Positions 35,476 through 43,309 of a stretch of DNA of 64,000 bases are shown here, piece after piece (position 1 is the stretch's first letter; every line of letters starts with the position of its first letter). Position numbers and translations under genes: made by a program. The stretch is from Pseudomonadota bacterium (lineage in GTDB: Bacteria; Pseudomonadota; Alphaproteobacteria; Sphingomonadales; Sphingomonadaceae): the NCBI GenBank assembly GCA_029779535.1, contig JAKPAG010000128.1, positions 62,001 to 126,000 of the forward strand. The letters run 5' to 3'. Below the pieces are notes generated by a model. The model was not told where the DNA came from. It worked only from the letters and a program-made list of their open reading frames with translations, and did no database searches.

Positions 35476-36354
35476 ATGGAAGTCAAGGTTGGCGAAGGCG
35501 AACGCGCCTATTTCAACGGCGGGATCCAGAACGTGGATACCGACAGTTCGGTGCTGGTCAGTTCCTCGAAGTACCTCAACCATGGGGAACTGCGGCACCT
35601 GATCGCGCAGGAAATGCTGCGCCGCAACGGCCCGGACCTGCCGAACACGGCCTATATTCCCGAAGTCGCGCAGATCCTGATGATGCTGGAGGATTACCCC
35701 CGGTTGATGGAACTGTTCGAAGCGGAAAAGGCCCGCCTGCCCCAGTTCAAGGCGTGGTGCGACAACCGCAGCCTGTCGGACTTCAAGAAGGACGAAGTGC
35801 GCCACTGCAAGCCCGGCACGCTGGGCGCGGCGCTGTTTCACTGGATGGAAACCAGCGGCTATGAACTCGACGTGTTCTACCGCGAACTGGTGGTGGTCAA
35901 CGACCTGACCTTCTATCTGCGGCAGGCCGCGCTGAACCACGATATCGAACATCTGGTGACTGGTTTTGGCCCCAACCACGGCGGCGAGATCGCCTTGCTC
36001 AATGCCAACATGTTCAGCCGGGCGCGCTATTTCCGGCCCGAGCTGGCGGCGTTTTTCAACCGCATCCAGGCCTATCTCAAGGCCAAGACGATCATGAAGG
36101 ACGCGCTGCACTATCCCGATGCTTTCGCGCTGAATATCGAGGCGGAATTCGTCGGGGCGAGCCAGGCGGTGAACTGGACCTATCCAATCATGCTGGCCGA
36201 CTGGCGGGCGATGGTGGATTGGCAGATGGCCGACATCCGCCGCGAACTGGGGATCACCCCGGTCCCGGCGGAAGGCCTGTGGTCCGACACCAACCGCCTG
36301 TGCGACGAAGGCGACCCCCATTACGGCGAGCCACTGCTGGAGGCCGCCGAATAG
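35476..36354 (+). CDS. Coq4-like protein
   Basis: A 292-residue protein with the exact Coq4 metal motif HDxxHx11E: His155, Asp156, His159, Glu171. The N-terminus shares DSSVLVSSSKYLN with the second copy at 54003. Coq4 acts in ubiquinone synthesis and in eukaryotes is tied to oxidative removal of the ring C1 carboxyl. Here it sits between an amidohydrolase and an SDR, so a pathway-specific ring hydroxylation or decarboxylation is more likely than quinone synthesis. That function is my inference. Confidence 0.82.
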   Translation: MEVKVGEGERAYFNGGIQNVDTDSSVLVSSSKYLNHGELRHLIAQEMLRRNGPDLPNTAYIPEVAQILMMLEDYPRLMELFEAEKARLPQFKAWCDNRSLSDFKKDEVRHCKPGTLGAALFHWMETSGYELDVFYRELVVVNDLTFYLRQAALNHDIEHLVTGFGPNHGGEIALLNANMFSRARYFRPELAAFFNRIQAYLKAKTIMKDALHYPDAFALNIEAEFVGASQAVNWTYPIMLADWRAMVDWQMADIRRELGITPVPAEGLWSDTNRLCDEGDPHYGEPLLEAAE

Positions 36355-36371
36355 GCAGCGGAACAACCGGT

Positions 36372-36421
36372 GCCAAAATGCGGCGCGTCAATCCGTCCCC
36401 CCGATTGACGCGCCGTTTGGC
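36372..36421 (+). terminator. Long stem-loop between Coq4-like and SDR genes
   Basis: A perfect 13-bp stem (36381-36393 with 36403-36415) closes a 9-nt C-rich loop. GCCAAA (36372-36377) and TTTGGC (36416-36421) extend it by 6 bp past a 3-nt bulge. No long T-run follows. It lies inside a 108-bp gap in the operon and may act as a terminator, attenuator or mRNA-stabilising element. Confidence 0.6.
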
Positions 36422-36462
36422 GTCTGGGAAGCCGCTGGAAACTTCATTCGAGAGGAAATGAC

Positions 36463-37221
36463 ATGCGTGGACTGGCAGGCAAGGTGGCGATCGTGGCTGG
36501 CGGCGCTCGCGGGATTGGCGCGGCGACGGCGCGGCGACTGGCTGAAGAGGGCGCGAGCGTGGTGATCGGCGACCTGCTGGTCGAACAGGCCCAGGAAACC
36601 GCCGCCGCCATCGTGGCGAACGGCGGCAAGGCGATTGCCGTGGCGCTGGACGGCACGAATGCGGAATCGCAGGCCGGCATCGTCGAGGCCGCGAAGGACG
36701 CGTTCGGCGGGCTGGACATCTACATCTCGAACCTCGCCGGCGGGACCGAGGGCGACATCGATGCGCTCAACTGCCCGGTCGAAGTGCTCGACAAGAGCTT
36801 CGCGATCAACACCAAGAGCCACTTCCTCGCAACGCAAGCCGCGCTGCCCGCCATGCTGGAACGCGGCGGCGGGGCGATGCTCTACACCTCGTCGGGCGCG
36901 GCCACGGGCGGCAATGCCTGGCAGGTGGCCTATCCGATGACCAAGAACGCGATCCACGCGCTCGCCCGCCATGTCGCCAGCCGCTGGGGCAAGCAGGGCA
37001 TCCGCGCCAACGCGGTCTGCCCGGGGCTGGTGCTGACCGAAGCGGTCAAGATCCACCTGACCGACGAATATGTCGAAAAGGGGCTGAAGGCCGTGCCGCA
37101 CACCCGCCTGGGCCAGCCGGAAGACCTGGCCGCGGCGCTGACGTTCCTTGCCTCCGAAGACGGCGCCTGGGTCAATGGCCAGGTCTGGCACGTCAACGGC
37201 GGCGCGCAGATGCGCGACTGA
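36463..37221 (+). CDS. SDR family oxidoreductase
   Basis: A 252-residue SDR: AGGARGIG (12-19; Ala replaces the usual Thr), SNLAG (89-93), Ser143, Tyr157/Lys161 in YPMTK, NGG near the end. GAGAGGAAATG gives the SD. It lies downstream of the Coq4-like gene after a strong hairpin, and just before an MFS gene. Confidence 0.86.
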   Translation: MRGLAGKVAIVAGGARGIGAATARRLAEEGASVVIGDLLVEQAQETAAAIVANGGKAIAVALDGTNAESQAGIVEAAKDAFGGLDIYISNLAGGTEGDIDALNCPVEVLDKSFAINTKSHFLATQAALPAMLERGGGAMLYTSSGAATGGNAWQVAYPMTKNAIHALARHVASRWGKQGIRANAVCPGLVLTEAVKIHLTDEYVEKGLKAVPHTRLGQPEDLAAALTFLASEDGAWVNGQVWHVNGGAQMRD

Positions 37222-37250
37222 TCCGCGCCTTGCACGGAACCACCACCCAA

Positions 37251-38501
37251 GTGCGGTTAACGCCGCGCCCGCTGGTGCTGACGTTGCTGCTGGGCATTGC
37301 CGTGGTGTGTTATGCGGACCGCTACCTGCTGGCTGGCCTCGCCCAGCCGATCAAGCGCGAGTTCGGCCTGTCGGATACGGTGCTGGGCGTATTGCTCGGC
37401 CCTGCGTTCGCGTTGCTCTATACCATTCTGGGCGTTCCGGCGGCGCGGCTGGCTGACCGCACATCGCGCATAGCGGTGGCGGCAGGCGGCTGCCTGTTGT
37501 GGAGTCTGTTCACCGCGCTTACCGCTGTCGCCCATGACGCCTGGGTGCTGGGCCTCGCCCGGGTCGGCGTGGGCATTGGCGAGGCGGCCTACCAGGCCCC
37601 GGTGATGGCGCTGATCGCCGCCTATTTCCCGCCGCAGCAACGCGGCCGCGCGCTCGCGCTGATGGCCTGCGCGATCTATCTCGGGCAGATGACGGGAATG
37701 GCTGGCGGCCCTGCCCTGGCCGCTGCCAGCACCTGGCGCACCCCTTTTGCCGCATTGGGCGGGGTCGGGCTGGCCATGGCCCTGGCCGCCTGGCTGATCA
37801 TCAAGGAGCCCCCGCGCGAGGCGGCACCGGCCGCGCAGGCCGAACACGAACCGCTGGCTGCGCTGGCCCGCCGCCTGGTGCGCGCGCGCAGCTGGATCCT
37901 GCTGACCGTGGGTCTGTCGCTGGGCTCGTTCTCGGGGGTGTCGTTCGGGCTGTGGGGTCCAACCCTGTTCGAGCGCGCCTATGGGTTGACCACCCAGGCC
38001 GCCGGGGCCGCATTCGGCCTGCCCTTCGGGATTGCCGGACTGCTGGGGACGCTGGGCTATGGCTTCGTGTCGGACCGGATCGGTCGGCGCGGCAGTGCCG
38101 CGCCCTTGCTCCTGGCGGCGGCGGCACTGGCCATCGCGACGCTGTGCATCCTCACGATCACCTGGGTGCCGTCACTGCAAGTGGCGCAATTGCTGGCGAT
38201 CCCTTCCGGCTTGCTGGGCGGTGGCTGGTCGGTCGGGGTTTACGTGGGCTTCCAGCATATCCTGCCCGAGCGCGTCCGCGCTTCGGGCACGGCGATCGCG
38301 CTGCTGGCCGTTGGCCTCATCGCCAATCTTGGCGGTCCGTGGGTGGCCGGGCTGCTCAGCGATGCATTCGGCGGCGGACTGGGCGGCCTGCGTACCAGCC
38401 TGACCGTAGTGATCCCGCTGGGCTTGGTCGGCGCGCTGGCGATGTGGCGGGCAAGCGGCCTGCTCGATGCCGACCGCCGCCGCCTCGCGGGTGAAGCCTA
38501 G
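37251..38501 (+). CDS. MFS transporter
   Basis: A 416-residue, 12-helix major facilitator protein. The first helix is LVLTLLLGIAVVCYADRY, the loop 2-3 motif reads RLADRTSR, and the loop 8-9 counterpart SDRIGRRGS is present. Start is uncertain: I use the GTG at 37251; a TTG at 37230 is in frame. It is likely an uptake or efflux carrier for the hydrophobic acid handled by this operon. Its 3' end overlaps the convergent SDR by 4 bp. Confidence 0.85.
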   Translation: MRLTPRPLVLTLLLGIAVVCYADRYLLAGLAQPIKREFGLSDTVLGVLLGPAFALLYTILGVPAARLADRTSRIAVAAGGCLLWSLFTALTAVAHDAWVLGLARVGVGIGEAAYQAPVMALIAAYFPPQQRGRALALMACAIYLGQMTGMAGGPALAAASTWRTPFAALGGVGLAMALAAWLIIKEPPREAAPAAQAEHEPLAALARRLVRARSWILLTVGLSLGSFSGVSFGLWGPTLFERAYGLTTQAAGAAFGLPFGIAGLLGTLGYGFVSDRIGRRGSAAPLLLAAAALAIATLCILTITWVPSLQVAQLLAIPSGLLGGGWSVGVYVGFQHILPERVRASGTAIALLAVGLIANLGGPWVAGLLSDAFGGGLGGLRTSLTVVIPLGLVGALAMWRASGLLDADRRRLAGEA

Positions 38502-39286
38502 CCCTGCGGCGGCTTGGGTGCGCCGGGCATCGCCATGTAATAGTGCCCCGCGTTGAGCCCGCCATCGACCGACAATTCCGTCCCCATGCAGTACCGCGCA
38601 TCATCTGACGCCAGATAGGCCGCCGCCGCGCCGATGTCCTGCGGCTCGCCCGCGTACTGCGCGGGGTAGATCCAGTAGCCCTTGTCGTAGAGTTCCTTGG
38701 GCACGTTGGTCGGGTTGGCCAGCGGGGTATAGATCCCGCCCGGATGGATCGAATTGACCCTGATTTTGCGCGGCCCCAGTTCCAGCGCGCAGGCCTTGGT
38801 AAAACCGCGCACCGCGAACTTCGAGGCGCAATAGACCGACAGCGAATTGGCCCCGGCGATCCCGTCGGCGCTGCTCATGTTGACGATCGCCCCGCCCCCG
38901 GCGCGTTCGATTGCCGGGATCGCGGCCTGGGTGCCGATGATCACGCCCTTGAGGTTGATGTCGAGCAGCCGGTCGATCTCCGCATCGGTCAGATCGTCCA
39001 CCCGCTTGAACACGATCACCCCGGCATTGTTGACCAGCGTGGTCAGCTTGCCGAACTTCGCCTCGGTCGCGGCAATCACCGTGGCCCACTGGGCGCGGTC
39101 GGTCACGTCGTGGTGATGGAACGCGGCGGCATCGCCCAACTCGTCCGCCAGGGCCTGGCCCAGGTCATCCAGCACGTCGGTGATCATCACTTTCGCGCCT
39201 TCGGCCACGAAGCGGCGCACGATCCCTTCGCCGATCCCGCGTGCCCCGCCGGTAACGATGGCGACGTTGTTATGCAGACGATTCAT
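38498..39286 (-). CDS. SDR family oxidoreductase, hydroxysteroid dehydrogenase-like
   Basis: A 262-residue SDR: TGGARGIG (12-19), NNAG (86-89), Ser139, Tyr152/Lys156 in YCASK, VDGG near the end. The VNSIHPGGIYTP segment resembles 3-alpha/20-beta-hydroxysteroid dehydrogenases. GGAGAGG sits before the ATG at 39286. Single-gene unit divergent from the hydrolase at 39441. Confidence 0.88.
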   Translation of the reverse strand: MNRLHNNVAIVTGGARGIGEGIVRRFVAEGAKVMITDVLDDLGQALADELGDAAAFHHHDVTDRAQWATVIAATEAKFGKLTTLVNNAGVIVFKRVDDLTDAEIDRLLDINLKGVIIGTQAAIPAIERAGGGAIVNMSSADGIAGANSLSVYCASKFAVRGFTKACALELGPRKIRVNSIHPGGIYTPLANPTNVPKELYDKGYWIYPAQYAGEPQDIGAAAAYLASDDARYCMGTELSVDGGLNAGHYYMAMPGAPKPPQG

Positions 39287-39341
39287 GACCTCTCCTTCGG
39301 TTTTATCAGCGGTCGAGATAAGGGGTGGCAATCGGCCCGGC

Positions 39342-39418
39342 AATACGCAATCATGGCCATTCGGATCACAAACGGGCGTCAACGCGAATCAACCAGCCCG
39401 TCCGCCAACGCAATTGCG
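39342..39418. promoter_or_regulatory. Divergent promoter region with AATACGCA and a CGCAATTGCG palindrome
   Basis: AATACGCA (39342-39349) is one mismatch from the complement of the TGCGTATC element. ACGGGC (39372-39377) and GCCCGT (39397-39402) form an inverted repeat, and CGCAATTGCG (39409-39418) is a perfect 10-bp palindrome 22 bp before the hydrolase start. Any may be operator sites for the nearby Lrp/AsnC regulators. Confidence 0.4.
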
Positions 39419-39440
39419 CAAAAACGGGAGAATAGAGGCC

Positions 39441-40367
39441 GTGCCAGTCAATCCGCAGATCCAGGCTGTGCTGGACATGTTCGCCGCCGCTCCGCCGGTG
39501 GACTATGCCACGATTACCGCCCCTGCGCTGCGCGCCATGAACGATCAGCCAATGGCCTTTGGCGAACCGCCGGCCGTGGCGCGGGTCGAGGACCTGGAAC
39601 TGGTCCTGCCGGGCCGCACCCTGCCCGCGCGCCTCTATGTTCCCGAAGGCGCTGGCGATCCTGCGCCGCTGGTGGTCTTTTACCACGGCGGCGGCTGGGT
39701 GATCGGCACGCTCGACACCCACGATGCCACCTGCCGTGCGCTGGCGCAGAAAAGCGGCGCGGCGGTGCTATCGGTCGGCTACCGGCTTGCGCCGGAACAT
39801 CGCTACCCCGCCCCGGTCGACGATTGCTATGACGCGCTGGTCTGGGCCAGTCGCCATGCCGCCGACCTTGGCTGCGATCCGGCGCGGCTGGCCGTGGCCG
39901 GCGATAGCGCGGGGGGCAACCTCTCGGCCGCCGTGGCGATCATGGCGCGTGACCGGTCCGGTCCGGCGATCCGCCACCAGCTGCTGATCTATCCGGTCAC
40001 CGACGATGACTACTCGCTGCCTTCCTACGCCGAAAACGGCGGCGGGCAGTATTTCCTTGGCGAAGCGATGATGCGCTGGTTCTGGGAGCAGTACCTCGGC
40101 GGCACCGATGCCGCGCCGCTGGCCCGCGTTGGTTCCACCGCCAACCTGTCCAACCTGCCGCCCGCCACGGTGATCACCGCCGAATACGATCCGCTGCGCG
40201 ACGAAGGCATGGCCTATGCCGAGCGCCTGGCCGAAGCGGGATGCCCGGTCGATGCGGCAGTGGCGCCGGGGATGATCCACGGCTTCTTCTCGATGTTCCA
40301 GATCGCGCCCGATGCCTGGGCCTGGATCGAACGGGCGGGCGCGAACCTGCGGCGCGACCTGGCCTGA
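39441..40367 (+). CDS. Alpha/beta hydrolase, hormone-sensitive lipase family
   Basis: A 308-residue esterase with HGGGW (82-86) for the oxyanion hole, nucleophile Ser156 in GDSAGG, catalytic Asp in EYDPLRDEG and His in IHGFF. This family cleaves esters of bulky acids or alcohols. GTG start with GGGAG upstream. First gene of the 39441-45859 plus-strand run; its stop overlaps the SnoaL gene (TGATG). No signal peptide, so cytoplasmic. Confidence 0.88.
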   Translation: MPVNPQIQAVLDMFAAAPPVDYATITAPALRAMNDQPMAFGEPPAVARVEDLELVLPGRTLPARLYVPEGAGDPAPLVVFYHGGGWVIGTLDTHDATCRALAQKSGAAVLSVGYRLAPEHRYPAPVDDCYDALVWASRHAADLGCDPARLAVAGDSAGGNLSAAVAIMARDRSGPAIRHQLLIYPVTDDDYSLPSYAENGGGQYFLGEAMMRWFWEQYLGGTDAAPLARVGSTANLSNLPPATVITAEYDPLRDEGMAYAERLAEAGCPVDAAVAPGMIHGFFSMFQIAPDAWAWIERAGANLRRDLA

Positions 40368-40834
40368 TGGCGGCGTTCGACGCTCCGGCCCAGCTGCGCG
40401 ACCTGGCGCACCGCTATGCCTGGGCGGTAGACCGGCGCTCCGGGGACGATCTGGCCGCGCTGTTCACGCCGGACGGGGCGATCCGCGGCTGGGGCGAAAA
40501 TCCGATCGACTATACCGGCCCCGACAGGCTGCACGCGATGATGGCCGATCTCGCCATGTTCGAGCGTACCATGCACAACGTGTTCAACCAGGTGTTCGAC
40601 GTGGACGCGGACGGCGCGGTGACCGGGCTGACCTATTGCATCGCCAGCCACATCCTGCCCGGCGACGAGCCCACCGTGGTCGACATGGCGATCTGGTATC
40701 ATGACCGCTTTGCCCGGCACGAGGGCGCCTGGCGCTTTGCCGAGCGCCGGCTGGAAATGCTGTGGATCGAAAACCGCCCCGCCCGGCGCTTTTCGCCCGA
40801 AATGATGAGCGGCGCGGTACGCGATTTGCAGTGA
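40367..40834 (+). CDS. SnoaL-like (NTF2-fold) protein
   Basis: A 155-residue NTF2-like protein with Tyr17/Asp22 (YAWAVD) and His70 (MHNVFNQV), a 53-residue Tyr-to-His spacing like BaiE. The short length and intact pattern make it one of the better dehydratase candidates. Start overlaps the esterase stop. Followed by two Lrp/AsnC regulators. Confidence 0.82.
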   Translation: MAAFDAPAQLRDLAHRYAWAVDRRSGDDLAALFTPDGAIRGWGENPIDYTGPDRLHAMMADLAMFERTMHNVFNQVFDVDADGAVTGLTYCIASHILPGDEPTVVDMAIWYHDRFARHEGAWRFAERRLEMLWIENRPARRFSPEMMSGAVRDLQ

Positions 40835-40907
40835 ACCTTGCGCAGGTGTGGCTTGACGCCGCGCCGTGCTGCGCACAGGTGAGGCGCCGGATGGGGCATA
40901 GAGGCCG

Positions 40908-41381
40908 ATGAAGAACGATTTTTCCTTTGACGAGACCGACCGGCTGATCGTGGCCGAACTGCGCAAGAACGGGCGCGCGACCAACCAGCAGATTGCCGAG
41001 CGCCTGGGGCTGACCGCGACCACCGTATCATCGCGCATCCGCCGGATGGAGGATGCCAACCAGCTGCGCGTGGTCGCCGTTTCCGATTTCGCGGCGCACG
41101 GCTATGACGTGCTGATGCAGCTGGCGATCGAGGTCGACAGCCGCCCCGCCTCGGAAGTGGCGCACGAGTTGGCCCAGTTCCCCGAGGTGTTCGCGGTGCA
41201 TATCGTGACCGGCCGCTATGACATCGACGCGCTGCTGGTGCTGCACGATTTCACGGACATGACGCACTTCGTGCTCGACCAGCTCAGCTCGATCCGCGGC
41301 ATCCGCAAGATCACTCCGTCGATCGCGGTCGACATCCTGCGCTACAAGTTCGACGTGGCGCCGATCGAGACGCGGGATTGA
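40908..41381 (+). CDS. Lrp/AsnC family transcriptional regulator
   Basis: A 157-residue Lrp/AsnC protein: an N-terminal helix-turn-helix (ATNQQIAERLGLTATTVSSRI at about 24-44) and a C-terminal RAM ligand-binding barrel (HIVTGRYDIDALLVL near 101-115). Its last codons overlap the start of a second, different Lrp/AsnC gene (TGATG). The two may form mixed assemblies. Nearby TGCGTAWC sites are candidate targets. Confidence 0.9.
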   Translation: MKNDFSFDETDRLIVAELRKNGRATNQQIAERLGLTATTVSSRIRRMEDANQLRVVAVSDFAAHGYDVLMQLAIEVDSRPASEVAHELAQFPEVFAVHIVTGRYDIDALLVLHDFTDMTHFVLDQLSSIRGIRKITPSIAVDILRYKFDVAPIETRD

Positions 41382-41896
41382 TGGGAAAGACCATGGCAAC
41401 GATTCAACTCGATGATCTCGACCGCCAGCTGATCGAACTGCTGGCCAAGGACGCGCGGGTTTCCAACCGCAAGATCGCGACCGAACTGGGCGTGACCGAA
41501 GGCACCGTGCGCGGCCGCATCAAGCGGCTGCAGCAGGAGCGGCTGATCACCTTTACCGCGATCACCGGCCTGCAGATGGCCAGCAATTCGCGCCTCGCCT
41601 TCATCTGGGTCCAAGCCGAGGTTGAGCGCACGCGCGAAGTGGCGCGCCAGATCGCGGAAATCGATCCGGTCAACGCGGTGATGATCACCATGGGTTCGTT
41701 CAATATCATGGCGATGTGCCTGTTCGAGGAACTGGACGACCTGGTCGAGGTCGCATCGGACAAGATTCTCGCGGTTCCGGGCGTTCACCACGTCGAAACC
41801 TCGATCGCGGTGAAGACGGTCAAGTACAACGCGCGCGTGGCCAAGATCACCGAAACCTCCCCGATCGAGGGCAATGGCACCGATTCCGACGAATAG
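41381..41896 (+). CDS. Lrp/AsnC family transcriptional regulator, second of a pair
   Basis: A 171-residue Lrp/AsnC protein with helix-turn-helix VSNRKIATELGVTEGTVRGRI and a RAM domain containing NAVMITMGSFNIMAMCLFE. The start is ATG 41381 overlapping the upstream stop; ATG 41393, preceded by GGGAAAG, is an alternative. It ends at 41896, immediately before two TGCGTAWC elements, so it may feed back on the following Rieske operon. Confidence 0.88.
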   Translation: MGKTMATIQLDDLDRQLIELLAKDARVSNRKIATELGVTEGTVRGRIKRLQQERLITFTAITGLQMASNSRLAFIWVQAEVERTREVARQIAEIDPVNAVMITMGSFNIMAMCLFEELDDLVEVASDKILAVPGVHHVETSIAVKTVKYNARVAKITETSPIEGNGTDSDE

Positions 41897-41926
41897 TGCG
41901 TAACCGATACTGACATTTGATACGCA
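41897..41926. promoter_or_regulatory. TGCGTAWC inverted repeat upstream of the Rieske gene
   Basis: TGCGTAAC (41897-41904) and GATACGCA (41919-41926; complement TGCGTATC) face each other across 14 bp, forming an inverted repeat with consensus TGCGTAWC. It begins one base after the second Lrp/AsnC stop codon and lies 100-130 bp before the Rieske start. The half-sites recur in other promoters of the window. Confidence 0.6.
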
Positions 41927-41943
41927 AAGCGGATACGCTTTGC
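41924..41943 (+). terminator. Stem-loop after the Lrp/AsnC pair
   Basis: GCAAAGCG (41924-41931) pairs perfectly with CGCTTTGC (41936-41943) around a GATA loop. It overlaps the right half of the TGCGTAWC repeat. It could end the regulator transcript, although no T-run follows, or be part of the operator. Confidence 0.45.
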
Positions 41944-42025
41944 CTGTTGCCCTTCATTCTCCGCTGCGCTATGCGGGAATCGTTACGAATAGAACGCCCC
42001 AATGGGGGAAGGGAGAAGATCGGCC

Positions 42026-43105
42026 GTGGCCAAGACCGCAGACTATGGACTGGGAGAGTTCACCTTTCCCCGTGGCTGGTTCATGATCGGCACCTCGGCC
42101 GATGCCACCACCACCCCGCTTGCCGTGCGCTATTTCGGCGAAGACATGGTGCTGTACCGCGGCGAATCCGGCCGCCCCTTCCTGATCGAGGCCTATTGCC
42201 CGCACATGGGCACCCACCTCGCCAAGAACACCAGCAGCTATGTCGTGGTCGACAAGAAGCATGTCGAGGGCGACAATATCCGCTGCCCCTATCACGCCTG
42301 GCGCTTCGGCCCGGACGGGCGCTGCAACGAAATTCCCTACAGCCCGGTTCCGCCGCCCAAGGCCGCCTGCGTCAAGTCCTGGCGCCTGACCGAGCGCGCC
42401 GGCTGCCTGTGGGTCTGGTACGATCCCGAAGGCGGCGAGGCGGACTATGAATTGCCGCCGTTCGAGCAGTGGGACCAGCCCTACTGGGTCAACTGGAACG
42501 TCGAATGCCTGGGCGAACTGGCCAGCCATCCCCAGGAAGTGGTCGACAACATGACCGACAAGGGCCACCTCGAGCCGGTTCACGGCTCGATCGACATGGT
42601 CCAGTTCGAGAACGAGTTCGACGGCATCAAGGTGCGCCAGATCCTGCTGGCCGGGCACAAGACCCTGGCCGGCGAAGGCGCCGAACCGATGCTCAACGAC
42701 ACCTGGTATACCGGGCCGGGCATCCTCCAGTCGATCATGGTCGGCGAATACCCGTCGCACATGCTGATCGCCCACACCCCGATCGACGATGGCGTGATCA
42801 AGGTTTGGTACGGTCTGTTCGTCAAGGTCAAGAACGCCGAGCCGACCGAGGACGACCGCGCCCTGGCGCGCGGGTACGAGCAGGCCGGCGTGGCCGCCTT
42901 TGCCCAGGACTTCGAGATTTGGGGCAACAAGCGTCCCTGCATCAACCCGATGATGGTGCGCGGCGATGGTCCGTTCGACAAGCTGCGCGTCTGGTACAAG
43001 CAGTTCTACAACCCGCGCGCCCGCGCCGGGGAATTCCATGCCCGTGTGAACGGCCGCTATGTGACCAGGGGGACCCAGCAGGCCCCGTGGGACAGCGCCG
43101 CGTAG
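42026..43105 (+). CDS. Rieske 2Fe-2S oxygenase alpha subunit
   Basis: A 359-residue Rieske oxygenase. Cluster ligands Cys58, His60, Cys87, His90 (CPH and CPYH); iron site His181 and His186 with probable Asp295 in AQDFEIW. I use the GTG at 42026 because GGGAGAAG lies 7 bases upstream and the paralogue at 49936-51018 begins with the same MAKTA-YGLGE. The two share near-identical layout through the first 60 residues. KshA-type monooxygenation of a polycyclic ring is likely. No reductase partner is seen. Confidence 0.87.
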   Translation: MAKTADYGLGEFTFPRGWFMIGTSADATTTPLAVRYFGEDMVLYRGESGRPFLIEAYCPHMGTHLAKNTSSYVVVDKKHVEGDNIRCPYHAWRFGPDGRCNEIPYSPVPPPKAACVKSWRLTERAGCLWVWYDPEGGEADYELPPFEQWDQPYWVNWNVECLGELASHPQEVVDNMTDKGHLEPVHGSIDMVQFENEFDGIKVRQILLAGHKTLAGEGAEPMLNDTWYTGPGILQSIMVGEYPSHMLIAHTPIDDGVIKVWYGLFVKVKNAEPTEDDRALARGYEQAGVAAFAQDFEIWGNKRPCINPMMVRGDGPFDKLRVWYKQFYNPRARAGEFHARVNGRYVTRGTQQAPWDSAA

Positions 43106-43112
43106 TCCAGGG

Positions 43113-43145
43113 CCTTACCCGGTGGCGAGCCCCCTTTCCGTAAGG
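43113..43145 (+). terminator. Possible hairpin after the Rieske gene
   Basis: CCTTAC (43113-43118) and GTAAGG (43140-43145) can pair across a 21-nt loop just after the Rieske stop. The stem is short and the loop long, so it is only a weak candidate. The rest of the 204-bp leader before the TonB receptor shows no gene. Confidence 0.25.
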
Positions 43146-43309
43146 GAAGACCAGGTTCGCCATCCAAGCCGATAGCAGGAACAAAATCGGCCACAACGAA
43201 CCCAAGTATGCCCAGGATGCGTAGAAAGGTTTGACCCTGACTACGAGTCTGGCAAGCGTGTTTCACTAGGGGCGGCTCCCGACCGTCCCACTTTTGGAGG
43301 GGAATATCC

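Noticed and set aside
33439..36366. A 975-codon open frame on the minus strand opposite the amidohydrolase and Coq4-like genes
   Set aside because: It is antisense to two proteins with clear motifs. Long antisense frames are a by-product of GC-rich codon use here; its translation is rich in Arg, His, Gln and Gly with no domain.
37230..37250. TTG start for the MFS gene at 37230
   Set aside because: No SD upstream and TTG is rarer; GTG 37251 is slightly better, although neither is certain.
40835..40907. Promoter elements in the 73-bp gap before the first Lrp/AsnC gene
   Set aside because: No repeat or clear -35/-10 pair could be identified by eye.
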